In this document: positions 38,401 through 50,600 of the stretch, in pieces | Layout of the letters: the number at the start of each line of letters is the position of its first letter | Position numbering within the stretch: position 1 is the first letter of the stretch | Source: Trichuris trichiura | Lineage: Eukaryota > Nematoda > Enoplea > Trichinellida > Trichuridae | Direction: 5' to 3' | DNA: 64,000 nt | Assembly: GCA_037903355.1 (NCBI GenBank) | Contig: JBAJFE010000038.1 | Location: 434,001-498,000, forward strand | The notes under the pieces: generated by a model | Told to the model about the DNA's origin: nothing | What the model saw: only the letters and a program-made list of their open reading frames with translations | Database searches by the model: none | Translations under genes and position numbers: made by a program

Positions 38401-40142
38401 GACTACAAAAAGCAAACTTAAGCGCAACTTATGGGCGGAAGCAGCAACGAGCAAAAATATGGCGATGAATGAAGCAAATATTTAAACAGCAGCTAAGTTA
38501 TTTTTTTCCTGTGAAAAATCGATTGGTTTGTCTTCCATATGCTTTCTTAATCCTAAAATTGAACAAGTAGGTACAGGCGCTGGTAAAGCATTAGCTAGTC
38601 ACAGTTTGCTTTCCTACGTGAAATAGACCAATTAAGGGATTTTGTTTACCGGAACTCATGCTGATCATTTACCGTTCTATGTCATCAAGGCAGTTCAATT
38701 TGCGTTCTGACATTACTCATCTTTCAGTTGCAATTTTCAAATAGCGCTTTCATTATAATCTTTTATTTTAACCATGCTTAGCGCTGCCTATCGTTTAACC
38801 ACCTGAGCATTTAAGCCACCGGAACAAATGCGGTTTTAAAGAGTAGAAAAAATTTGGTCTTTACTTTTTTTTAATGTTTGATCATCCAATTGTTCGTAGG
38901 GCATTTGAGTAGTTCACTTGTGGACTTCTACGCCAAACTGAAAAAGTTGTCACTAAAGAAATTTTTCTATACCTCTGCAAAATTTTTTTTTATTTCTAAA
39001 TACGTTACATCTCTGAGTCAATTGTTCGTAGCGTTGCTCTTACCTGAAACGCTTCCCTCTGAATTTGTGGAACCATATTTTTTTGAACAAACGTGAGTTA
39101 TTCGTCTGCATAGTTCTCAGCAGGTAAATTTCACTGGAATACAAACTTCCGCCTAATTTCGGTGTCTCATGAAAATTACGCTAGCATCTTTCTCCTGACT
39201 GTCAAGCATGCTCTCATTTTTTTCTTTCATCCAACAAAGTCATTTTTTAAATGCATAATCGTTCACCTTTCTTGGATTTACAAAGATAAACTTCAAAATG
39301 TCCTACCACCGAATGGATGAGCAAAATGTTAGAGAGAAATACAGAACAATTCTATACCTTACATTTCGAACTGCTCATGTTCCGTTGGCAGCGGTGTAAC
39401 AGGCCGAAAATTCGTGAACCGAAGATCAATTATGAAACAATTAAAGCCGGTTAAAAGTCATCCGGTCTTCCGAATTACAGAATTATGAAATCACGTACAA
39501 AATTTTCAGGATAAACGATTAATTTAAAGCACTTACACGGTTTTTCTTCCGGATACAACAGTCATGTTTCCGGCTTCTGCAGAAGTTTTATGCATCTTCT
39601 CGACAGACATTATCTAAAGCTTTTTATTTAACTGGGCGGAAGCAACACAGACCGCTTAATGCGTCATTCCTAAATTTGCCACTTTAGCGTATGGTCCGCA
39701 GCACTTCTGCAACCTTTAGCATTAGTGAATATCTCATATGACATGACACTATCCGTTGGTATTTGTTTTTCAGGGAATAATTTCAATTTACCTGTTCTAT
39801 ATTTCATTCGTTACATGCTAAGTAAACGCGGCTGCCTTTCCAGATTTCCTCTGCACAGCTATTGGAACATAAACTTTATCTTTTCCGCTGCGTTCTTCTT
39901 TTAATAGCCAAAGAAGCAATGATGCAAACACTCTTTCATTGAGGCATCCGAACGTTAGCGGCATTGATGTTTGCGTGAACAGATTGTCTGGCAGTTGTTT
40001 CAACCTGCGTTTCAATGTCAGACCACCCTGACGGAAAACCTTGCCAGTTAAAATAAAAGGATATCTGTCTGACGCTTTTTCAACGGCAGCAGTGCCCCTC
40101 CTGTGTTTGCGTAAGTGATTTTTTCTCAACACACTTCATGGG

Positions 40143-40388
40143 ATGTATACTTTTCTTGGCGTTTTTATTATCGTTCTCGCAGCTGTGAAATCTTATTTAT
40201 CATTGACAGCTCGTGATGACCAGCTTGAGGAAGGTGATACGTTCTGGCGTCATAAGCGACGATATTTCTTAAAAAGAGCATATCATTACACGGAAAGCTG
40301 GCGAACAGTTGGAAACATATTGAAAAGTCAAACAAAATGCATTGCTCAGGATTTTAACACAGAAGAAGAATACAGAGTCAACGTGTAG
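40143..40388 (+). CDS. Small putative secreted peptide precursor
   Basis: An 81-residue ORF from a true ATG to TAG. The N-terminus MYTFLGVFIIVLAAVKSYLS is a good signal peptide (short hydrophobic core, small residues near 20-24). The remainder is hydrophilic with two clustered basic sites, HKRRYFLKRAYHY, a layout seen in neuropeptide and other processed precursors, plus one cysteine near the end. I recognise no family. No neighbouring exon was found. It could be a chance ORF, but signal peptide, ATG start and dibasic sites together make it worth listing. Confidence 0.38.
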   Translation: MYTFLGVFIIVLAAVKSYLSLTARDDQLEEGDTFWRHKRRYFLKRAYHYTESWRTVGNILKSQTKCIAQDFNTEEEYRVNV

Positions 40389-41506
40389 TCATAAACAAGC
40401 GCCTCTGACTGAATACCTCAACTTCACGTGCCTTGCTGAGCGGCTTAAACTTCAATGACGTGAACTGAAATGCGGAATACTACAAGCAAAACTGCAGATA
40501 TCAACGTAATATGCAGTTAGAAGAACTATGCTATAGCCAGCTAGTTATGACTTTCTCAGAAGCTGTTAAGAACAACCCATTGACTTAATAGGACAACTTC
40601 GGTCAAAAAATCTGCTCAGTTAAACAACTATTGCTGCTGGCGTTTGTCACTTGATAAAATACACTGGTTTATTTTTAAAAAAGTAACTTATCAGAGTTAA
40701 CCGAAAGATTTTCTGTTTTTATTCAAGGTTCAAATTGATTGGTGGAAAGAGTGAATAACAGTAGTTGTCTACATCGGCGGTGAAACATTTATTTATTAGC
40801 AATCTGAATGCTGCCTTAAAATTTGAATTTCAAACTGGACGCAATGTCTTCCATCTGCTGTATTCGACAGGAGTTGCTTTTCAATCTGTAATAAAGATGA
40901 TAAGCCACTTACCAAAGAGTGTTCAGCAGCTTGTTAGTGACAATGTGACAACCCATTAGAGCTTTCGGGATTGCCTGCTTCTACCTTCAGCGATATGTAG
41001 TTCGAAAAGGTTTTCCTACAAAATTTGGATCGTCTAATGCTAATACTTAACCGCATAATTACAACCGGTCCTTAAACTCGACTTCCTTATTGAACTATCA
41101 TCGTAATAAATGGAATACATGTACACGCATTGACACGACGAATGAAGTACTAATTTATCAAATGAGGAACACAACATTTGATGTAATTTCTTTTGTTTCG
41201 AAGACACAAATGCGACTAACCCAACAGCATCATCCGAGCGAAAGAACTGCCCGGTTATTCTAGTATTGGGAATAATTCTTAGTAACATAAAGAACGTTGC
41301 AAAGAAGACCATTGATCGCAAGAATAACAATAAACATCATAAGAGTCGAAGAAAGACTCGCGCACACTGAAGAATGATAGCAATAAATAGGTGCCTTTTC
41401 GTGGCACAATACAACAGGCAATAAAGACAAAGTGAGAATAGACACTGCTTGGCCGCTCTACGAGATTAATGGCATTTATGCCAAAGATGGAATCGCGGTC
41501 AACATA
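40389..41506. other. Intergenic, nothing recognised
   Basis: It contains the 3' flank of the B56 gene. ORFs at 41040-41445 (-) are hydrophobic but lack family resemblance. Confidence 0.35.
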
Positions 41507-43961
41507 TCAAGGCTTCTTCTTTTTCTTAGAACATGGTGACGAATCGATGTTCAGCGAACCGATCTCAGGTACAGGATTTCTATTCATTGAACATGTTCCT
41601 TCGTCACTGTTAACCAATGAAGCGGTTGTATCTGAATTCCTACTTTCCCTAGAGGGCATCGCGGTCCCGTCGTCCATTATTGTCAATTCGGGAAGTTGTT
41701 TGCTGGACTTCATTTCTTCCAACCGCTTCCAGAATTCGTCTCTTTCCTTCTCCTTCTTCATCTCTCTGAAAGAAAAGTAGACACTTTTATACCATACAGC
41801 GGGCTAAAAATGGCTACGCCACTCACTTTACGCGTTCAGCCTTGGCGGCCGCGCTCAACTCCTCGAAAAGTTTAGGGTTCATCTCAACAAAGTACTTAAG
41901 TACGTTGTAAACTGAAGAAACTGTCGATTGATTCCAATGCTCTTTTGCCATCCGATAAAGTGGAGTGTATAAAATAGGCATTATCACCTCGTTGTTGTCC
42001 TCGATCAACGAATATATGTACTCGTCGTTCCAAAGGTAGAGCGCGCGCTCCGCTACCTGCAGTTTAGAAAATATTCCATATGCATAAAAGGTCACTTACA
42101 GAATCAACATGCCTGAAAATGTGAACTGGCGACGCATTTGGCAATTTGCCTAAACAGCGGATCCATAATGATCTTGAACTGCTCCGGCTCGATAATGTCC
42201 AGAATTTCTTCAACTTCGTTTAGGAACATTACCTGCAGAGCATCAGCGTAACCAAGTCGCAAGGTCGCGGGCTGACTGAGAAGCGACGTGCCTCCTTTTG
42301 ACTACTCGTTTTAGGCCAAAATTTCGTTAACGCACGTATCACCTGTTCCGTCAAGCTAGCGTCCTTTTCAATAAATTGGACCACACAATAAGCCAACTGC
42401 AATAGAAAGTTTGCTGAGTGACAGTGAAGCTTGAAAATGCCTGAGAACGAGCCTGCGCATGGTACAGATTGAAGCAGCGTGGCTTGTGCAAAGGGAGCAA
42501 AACCTTTTCCAGAAAAACTTTGTGTTCCGCTTTCAAAGGTAGGGCGAATCCGTTTATAATGCTAGCACCATTAACGCTTTCACGAGGCAATAGGAAAGGA
42601 TAAGAACGTATACCTGCCAAGTATTTCTAGCAGTTCACCAACTCCGTTAAACTGCTCTGTCTCGTAAATAAATCTAAATTATACGCTACGATGTCGAGCA
42701 AAAAAATGCAAGACAAATCTAATAGTGACTTCAGGAATATATGATTTATCTGGCGTCTGATAAACGCTCTCAGGCCCAGAATTTTCCCATATATTCTATG
42801 CAGCACCGTCTTCAAACTATCCCGTTCGCGAGGATCATCGGAGTCAAACAGCTCGAGAAGCTGAAAGCAAACATGACGTGATAAGCTTTGAATGGCTAAA
42901 GAGAGACAAAGAGCAACCTTAAGAACAAAACGCTGATCAATGTAACGTTTTCCAATGGCCGGTTGGAAGTCGGGTGACTCCAAAAATCGAAGGAAAAATT
43001 CATAAACTAGCTGGAAGATGAGTCAAGTCAATCATCAGCGCAATAAAAGGCAGTCTTGCCTGTAAGTGAGGCCACGCTGCCTCCAACATTGGTTCGTCCT
43101 CCTCGGGATCGAAATCTGGATTATCATTCGGAGGCAAAGTACGAAAAATATTGACTGACACCTCAAAGAAACGTCTGATTAGTCAGATGGCAAAAACGGA
43201 CGATGACATTTAGTTTTGATTAGTAGCGACTTAAACCGAGCAAATTACTGAAACTACATGCTAAGCAAGCAATAAGTTTAGGCCACTGCCTTTACTACCA
43301 CTGCTGACAGAGCGATGTCAGGCTGATGATCGATTGTCCCCCTCCCTCTGTTTCAAAAAACATGCGGCAACCTGTGCTATTCATTTAGAACGCAAAGAGC
43401 AACAGAAAAATAAATATTCTGCGGCCATAAATACCATCAAGAATCGTACAGACAACAAAGGGATAGTGAAGATGAATCCCGTCATAATGAAAGTACCATT
43501 TTTACAACCTCCGGGTAGATCGACTCGGTTAAGATGCCTTTGTTGTTTCCAATGAAGTCGATCATCTCCGTTAACGTTATCCGTTTTACTTCTTTGCTCT
43601 TTACGCAGCTGACCGGTTCGGTGAAATCGAAGACTACCTGGCACTGACGAATTTTTGCAATAAATAACTCGGTCAAATTTTCCGGCGTGGAATCTACAGC
43701 AGCAAAAACGCTTCAGCAATGGCACAAGCAGAAATTTAACCAACCTTTCAACAGAGGGAGCGGTTCCAGTTCGCTTTCGCTGTTCACCTTGTAACGAGAG
43801 GATCCCTGAAGCTTCTTGTGTTTGCGTTTTAAGCTGGCGCGTCTGACGAATGGGTCAATCTTATCAGCCGCCGTGTTTAGCCCAGCTCCTGAGGTCATAG
43901 CGTTCGCAATCGCTTGGCTACAGCTAACTGATGGAACCGCAGTGGCATCCGTCTCCGACAT
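41507..43961 (-). CDS. PPP2R5: PP2A B56-type (B') regulatory subunit, complete
   Basis: Eleven exons: 43961-43745, 43693-43497, 43161-43060, 43010-42918, 42860-42730, 42673-42614, 42561-42453, 42396-42292, 42232-42113, 42056-41827, 41765-41507; 1623 nt, 540 residues. It binds the PP2A A/C core and brings substrates to it. Hallmarks in order: [61 protein letters not shown], the LxxIxE-pocket segment [63 protein letters not shown] and [15 protein letters not shown]. The N-terminus carries a basic LKRKHKKL patch and the C-terminus ends in CSKKKKKP, possible nuclear-localisation signals. Introns 3, 7, 8 and 9 begin with GC. It is divergent from the PP4R3 gene. C. elegans homologues are pptr-1 and pptr-2; PPTR-1 dampens AKT-1 in insulin signalling. 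Confidence 0.96.
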
Positions 43962-44660
43962 TAAAATCGTCCACAGAATGTAAAAGCATACGCACTCAAA
44001 CTGCACTTCCGTTGGTCCGTTGAGTTGACAAGGTCATAAGAACACTCAATTTTACCTTACTGTTTTAAAAATCAATTGAGACCTTCTATCTATACCCTGA
44101 ACGCTTTAAAATCGCTAACCATCCTGCGAATTACACTGCATCGTAGAGTTATCGTACTCTTAAACGAGTTATCTTGATGCACAGGTAAATGCAATGGTCG
44201 AGAAAAATTTCACGACAAATAAAGGTTCTGAAGCTGGGAAGATGATCCCACTGCCTATTGCGTTGCTTTCGGTGAACCGTTACTCGTAAGCATGGACAAA
44301 GTGAATTGTACACATTTTGAAATTAGGTCTTGTTTTAAAATGTGTCCGGCTTGAATGAATAATAAGCAAATTTGAGAAGGGCAAAAGCTAAAGGGACAAT
44401 TTTACTGTCCAGACCAAGTAACGGTAAATGCGCAGGTTACAAAAAGCGCCCCGGCAGACGTATTACAGTATTCGAACTAATTGTTTGGGATTCTGCGCGG
44501 TTGTTTTCCTTTCACGGGCGACTCCGCGTTGCGATTATTCGCTCCGTCCGATGCGAAACACCGGTTGCAGGATTGTTCCACAGCGTAAATTTTTTATCGG
44601 ATGCCATTTTCCGCTTCCACTGTAAAGCCAGATCGCTTTGCCGTTCTGTACAAATTCCAA
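43962..44660. promoter_or_regulatory. Putative bidirectional promoter between B56 and PP4R3 genes
   Basis: Only 699 bp separate the two start codons, which are transcribed away from each other, so both core promoters and 5' UTRs must fit here. No TATA box or specific factor site is claimed. Confidence 0.55.
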
Positions 44661-47600
44661 ATGGAAGACAGATCCGACAGAAAGGTCAGTTGTTCTTTGC
44701 TTACCTAAGTTGGAAGCATTCTACCAGCATACTTTGTTTGGTGGATCCTCAATGAACTTTCGCATGTTTGCACTTTGAGTTCAGGACTTCCAAGATTCTC
44801 GTCATCGTGTCAAGCTGTACATGTTGAACGAAAAGCGCACCTGGGATGATAAAGGAACAGGCCAGGTGACCTGTTTCTTTAACGAACATCTTCGCGCCGT
44901 CATTCTGAAAGTAGTAAACGAAGAGGATGGTAAGAAAGTTGCTTGCAATTGTATTCTTGGTTATGCGTAAATGGTATGCGTCCAGTGTGGTTGCTGGAGA
45001 TTGTTGACCTTGTCTAATTCCTACTGTTCTCACTTTGTAATTTTTATGTTAGCTTTTCTTTTGCAGACATCTCTCTAATTCTCTGTCTTATGATTATCTG
45101 TAACATTGCAATCAGTCGCTGCCTTATGACTCTCATTTTAGGCAACACTATGTTAGAAAGCCAAGTTCAGCAGGATATTGTTTACCAAAAGCAGCAGGTG
45201 ATGTCCTTGCTTCGCTTTTATGAAATTGGACCGCCTTTTTTTTCAGGGAACGCTTATAGTATGGACAGAGAGTGAGAATAACGACATGGCGCTTAGTTTT
45301 CAAGACAAACAAGGTTGCGACGAGGTCTGGGAGAGCATCTGTAAGGTAAGGTTATAAAGCCGAAGAACGTTATTCCCGTTTTCTTATGTTTTTGTCCATC
45401 AGCCTATCAAATCGACCAGTTTATATTCGACTGCTATGCGGCACCAAGTTTTCGTATGGGTTAAAATCTTAAGCAAGCTTCTTGCTTTTATCTATTTTGC
45501 TTTGTGCTTCAACTATTCGTGGGATATACGAATTTCTAGTGATGGAGACATGCATAATTTTGGTATAACTTATCAATCACTGCGGTGAAATGGGAGCTGT
45601 AATCTTTAAAGCAGTAGGGATGACTTAAGGCTCTCAAAGCTCAACTCAGTCACATTTTAACTGTGAATGTTTTCGGTAATATTCAGTTTGTGTTCGCACC
45701 TCATCATTTTGGGTATGGATAAGAACTACGTTATATTTGTTAAATTGGAAGCGTAATTTGTTCTGGCTATGTAATATGTGCAGCCGTAAGTCTTTTTATC
45801 ACGTGGTATATTATTTTTTACAAATAGCATACGTTCTTATGCAAGAAGTCACTTTAAGTAGACCCCAGTGGTCAGCTAAGATTGTGGCAGTTTCACAGCA
45901 TTACTAGAATAGTAGTTAGATAAAGCTTTTGCGTACATGCCTGTGAAACGCCAATTTTGCTGTGTGCAAAAACAGGACGTTCAGTACTGGAGCCTATTGT
46001 CGTTCTTCAAATTCGTGCGCCCATTGCTTTATTTTTAAGGTAGCACATTTCATCGAATGTCAGAGCGTCAGCAAAGGCGGATATAATTTAGCATTCGTTT
46101 GCTCTGTTCTTGAAGTTTGCTCAATTCCCATTCGTGTAGCCTGACTTGGGGAGAATTCAGATTTACAAGGCAGTTTGGGAGTATGTATATACCATATGTA
46201 TTAAGTTCTGCTAGTTTCTTCTCAACGTAAATGGGTTTATCAGTTGATTTAACCATAACCGTTGCACTCGTTGGCATCATCTACGTAAGGGGCGTTAAAA
46301 ACTTGTTTTTTGTGTGTGGCACTATGTAGGTGGGTCGTAGGTCGAACTTTAGGTTCATGAGCATGAGTAAACCATATCTGTGCACATTGTGGTTCTAAGT
46401 TTAAGGAATAAAAATGTTCTGCAATAATTTATATTAATTTACGTCAGTTACTAGACGACGTACACGGCCCTCATAAATGTGATCTGTAGGACCCTCAAGG
46501 GATCTTCATTTTGATATGCCTGTTCTAGCTTTTATTGGCAAATCTTTTTTCGTCCATTCGTAATGTTTTTAAAGGCGTTTACAGTAATGAAGGTTGGCAG
46601 GACCAAACGATCTTAGAAAGGAAACACAACTTTCACGGTCTACGCGAACATACAGTTTCAGTAGTATCATTGGTCACGTATGTGCTTATAGGCAACGGTG
46701 CGGAAGAAATTTTCTGGTTAAAGTCTTGTTTATGGTCTGATCTGCTTTACTTTAAAATGTTACCAGCTTTTCAACAGATTAGAGTGGAAAACCCAAAACT
46801 TTTCCAGTCGCTGACCAGTCATTTATATTCTTCGGGAAAAAAAATTTTGAAAAGAATCAACGCTACGTATGAGTTAAAATAGGCGACTGCAGCGCTAGAG
46901 AGGTCGGGTTTCAGCTGGATTGAATATTAATCTCCGGTAAACAAAGCAGTTGTTCTTTGCTTTCTTTAGGCGACTGGCCCCTGGGTCTTAGTTGGCTTCC
47001 ATTCAGCGTTTAAACGCAAAAATATTTTTATTGAAATTTTGGATGTTTGCAGTTTCGTGTTGTAAACTGCAGGCAGTAAATATCTTTTCAACAAACTCGT
47101 AGGTGCGACGTAGTTGCGCATCAGGTGGCGTAAATCAACAAGTATTTACTTTGTGCATTTAAATTTCTGCGCGTCAGCTGACGTACCATGTCTTAAAGAA
47201 CATTCACACTTTTGTCACCTCAGACAGGCTCTGAGCTGGCCGAAGTAACCACTTTGGGCACCAGTTTTTGTGATGCAATACAAGTTTATGCAGTCTTTCA
47301 CAGTGAGTTAATGCACTGCAGCGGTCCCCGGATGGCGGTAGAGGCTCCGGCACCGACTTCCTAACGGATACTCGTTTAATGCACAGCAAAGGCGGAAGGC
47401 TGAGAGACAGTGGGTAATGTCTGGCGGTAAGAAACTTGGGGAGATGCTCTAAAATCAGTGCTGTTGCTATCGCGTGAATGAAAATGACATACACATGAAT
47501 CACCATATCCTCGGGGCACCTTCCAAGGCTCATGGCCGATAACAGTGAACGAGCATGCAATAAGTTTAAAAAGGCGGAGTCCATTGTACTGATTAGTGCT

Positions 47601-50600
47601 ATTAGCATTGTTATAAGTACTTTGATTACTTTTTAAATATGGATTTAAATTTGGGAAAACCAAGGCCAAGCGATTTTACTTCAGAGTAAGCCCCTTTTTA
47701 TCCGCTGTTACCGGTTGCGGGACTTTCCGTGTATAATGAAGTCCCCTGCGCGAAATAGGGAGTCATTTGTGGACGATTTGCGTGCTTCCTCATGTACTCT
47801 ACAAGTAGACATGAAATTGCTTATCTTAATAGTTACTAATAATGTATTAGTGCTAAATAAATAGATGAGCATCGTATTAAAGAGTAATACTGAAATAGAA
47901 CAATCCTAAAATATTATTGGAATGCGACGATTTACATTCAGGCTACATTTTTCAGCTGTAGGCGACCAGAAGCAACAGGTGAATGATAGCTCATCATAGT
48001 AACAATAGGTATTAACATTCTGCGCAAGTTGAGAAGGAACAGAAAAAAGCATTTTCTCAAGTCACATGATAGAGCCACAGCTTTACGTGCACAAAAAGAA
48101 TACTGTGTTACCGCTATAATCAGCATCGATTCGTCAATCTCCCGTGAAAGTAACATCATTGTTTTCTTATGACAAACCGCGTTGTGTCAAATCCGCCTAT
48201 GAGGAGGACCTACTGTACTCTTAAACCAGCGGAAGCTGCTCTTAACATCTACCACGCGTTTGTTCAACGATCTGTCAATGGGCAAGACTAACTCCGAGGG
48301 GGCCAAGGAAATGACCATCTACTTTAGTCACGTTGTCAGCGCCCCAGCTATGTGCACCCATTGAAATAGGAATGGTATGATAGTCTTAAACTTTAATGCG
48401 GTACAGCTCCTTGATAATCTTAACGTCAATTTCCATATTTGTTAGAGCTTTATACGACGTTGAACGTGCTCTTTAGGGGGAGCTGACCCCTTCTCCGCTA
48501 GGAGGGGCTAGAGTAATCTGTGTTCAAAAATTGTACTGCGGCGGAAAAGTATTCGAGGAACACTGGAGCAGAACTTTGTGCGCACAGAAAAGTTGTCATA
48601 TCCTCGTTAGATTAGTTGCAAGATTAGTCGCGGTTAGTAGCAAAAAACGTAACTCTTTTAAGACGGCCATATACAGCTTGGTTTTTGTCTGAATACAAAT
48701 TAGATTGGCGCAAACATAATTGCTGTTTTTATTGCATACTTTGTTGCGCATCTCTGAATGAACTTGTACTTAGCTACGTCCCTTTGATATGCTTTTTAAA
48801 ACGCTAAATTCGCTCTACCAGCTTATGCCGTTGCTTTTGTTTTCAGTCTTTATTTTTGCTTGTTTTCGGACGCCAAATTAAGGATGGGGAAAAGCTAATA
48901 CAACCGATTTTCTTCTGTAATGTAGCGGAGGTCGCTGAGGGCATTAGCCAAGCACTTGACCAAGAACAATGTCATCGTGCAAGAGTGGTTCCAAAAATTT
49001 TGTAATGGAAACGAGAGCGTTGCAAGTAAAGAGGATCACGCACGTCCCTCGCATACAAATAAATGAGGATAAACTGCGAAAACAAGAGGAATAGCACAAA
49101 TGAATAGAGCGAATTTCGCGCTTTAAGATGTACTTCAAGGAGATAAGACGAAATAAAGTTGTTCGAAATTAATCGTGAAAGTTTAGATTTAGGAAGAACT
49201 ATGGTGTTCTAAAACATCTGGAGAACCAAGTTATATTTTTTTGTTACAGTTTGCGTGTAGGAAAACAAACAGTATAACAGCCAGTTGCGTAGATCGCTGA
49301 TTAGCGAGAAACCGCCGGCGTCAAACCAACGATTAGATGCGTTAGAGCTTTTAGAAAAATACTTCTCTCGTTAGTCTTTATATTGTGAGTTCTCTTTAAA
49401 TAACCTTCATCGTTGGTACATGACAGGTGATGTGTCAACGCACCGGTACGTGCATAGAGCGAGAATGAGGAGCAGATTGCTCTGGGTTCATGGATATCAA
49501 AGATGAAAGAGCAGACAGAGGAGCACAGTTAAGAGGAAGAGGGTAGATCAAGGTGATGGCCTTCAGCTTTCTACTGCCTGCGCTCGCTTGGCGCGCGTTT
49601 AGAAGTTCCTACGAATGTGTCGGTGTACTGATGCCCTCCTATACTTAAGTTCACTCTGCTATCTAACGATTGGATGCTTCATAGGTTTCTCTATATTGTT
49701 TCTACGCGTTCTGGAAATATTAACTAAAATTTTCTCGTTGTCAAGTTTTTCCTTTTCTGAACGTTCCTTCAAACTGACAGTTTAGTTTAAGCAAGGTCAG
49801 ATTGTTCGATTCTAGCCACTAGTCTCTAACGCTTTCCTTCAATGAAAATTGGCGAATGACCTTCTTAAGTCTTATTAGTTCTGTTCATTTCATAAAAGAT
49901 ATGGGACCTAGATATTGTTCGTTTTACTTACTGCAATTACGCTGCGAGCCCACTGTAGACCACTACGTCTTGACTGCTCCACCTCTTAGATTCCAGTGCC
50001 ATCTACTTTAATCTCTAGTCTTGATTGCTGATCTTCTCCGGCCACGAGAAACGCATCATCCGCTGCTTCAGTGCGTGCTAAGATTGTTCTTTGAAAAAGC
50101 TATTTAAAAAATCTGAAAAACTATGGAAACTTGAATTTTAAACATTTTTGCCAATGATTGCTAGTCTGAATGTTTCCGGTGATCTTTACCAAACATGCCT
50201 TGTTGAATTATTTTCTTTGGTTTCTTGAATACAGCCATTGTAATGTTCTTAACTTTTCTGTGGGTAACGAGTGAGGTAGCAGTTGCCGTCGACTCTTTGG
50301 GAAAAACGCAAACTAATCAGGGCAGGTGCCTTTATCTATTGGAAATATTAGCAGGCTAAAGAAGGCAACCAATATTGGACGTTTTTTTGGGAACATCTAC
50401 TGATCCACTCCGCAATAGATTCTACGGATACGGTTGATTGCGAACGTCAAATTTATTTATAGCACAGGAAGGGTTTTTCGCGGGTGATTCATTAATGTGT
50501 TTGTCTATTGATTTGTGCACCTGTGCTAATTACAAAAAATTAGAGAATTCATATCTAGGCGAAGAGTGAACTTCTCAAGCATCTTCGCAGGAATAATTTT

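Larger units (their letters stand above)
32327..40142. other. 7.8 kb gene-poor region
   Basis: No exon could be supported. It holds a structured inverted repeat at 33202-33270 and a TG-rich short repeat at 35401-35423, both listed separately. ORFs such as 34883-35140 (-) and 35911-36138 (+) have protein-like patches but no recognisable family and no convincing splice context. Confidence 0.35.

Noticed and set aside
43381..43743. 120-codon minus-strand ORF over B56 exon 2
   Set aside because: It is another frame of the real B56 exon.
46535..46882. 115-codon ORF as a gene nested in the SMEK intron
   Set aside because: It opens at TTG, has no ATG, signal or family resemblance, and chance ORFs of this size are expected in 6 kb.
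47204..47669. Two overlapping minus-strand ORFs up to 134 codons
   Set aside because: Overlapping frames, no motif and no splice context; treated as chance.
49790..49830. 'gttcgattctagcc' as a tRNA T-arm
   Set aside because: No matching A-box, acceptor stem or anticodon arm upstream.
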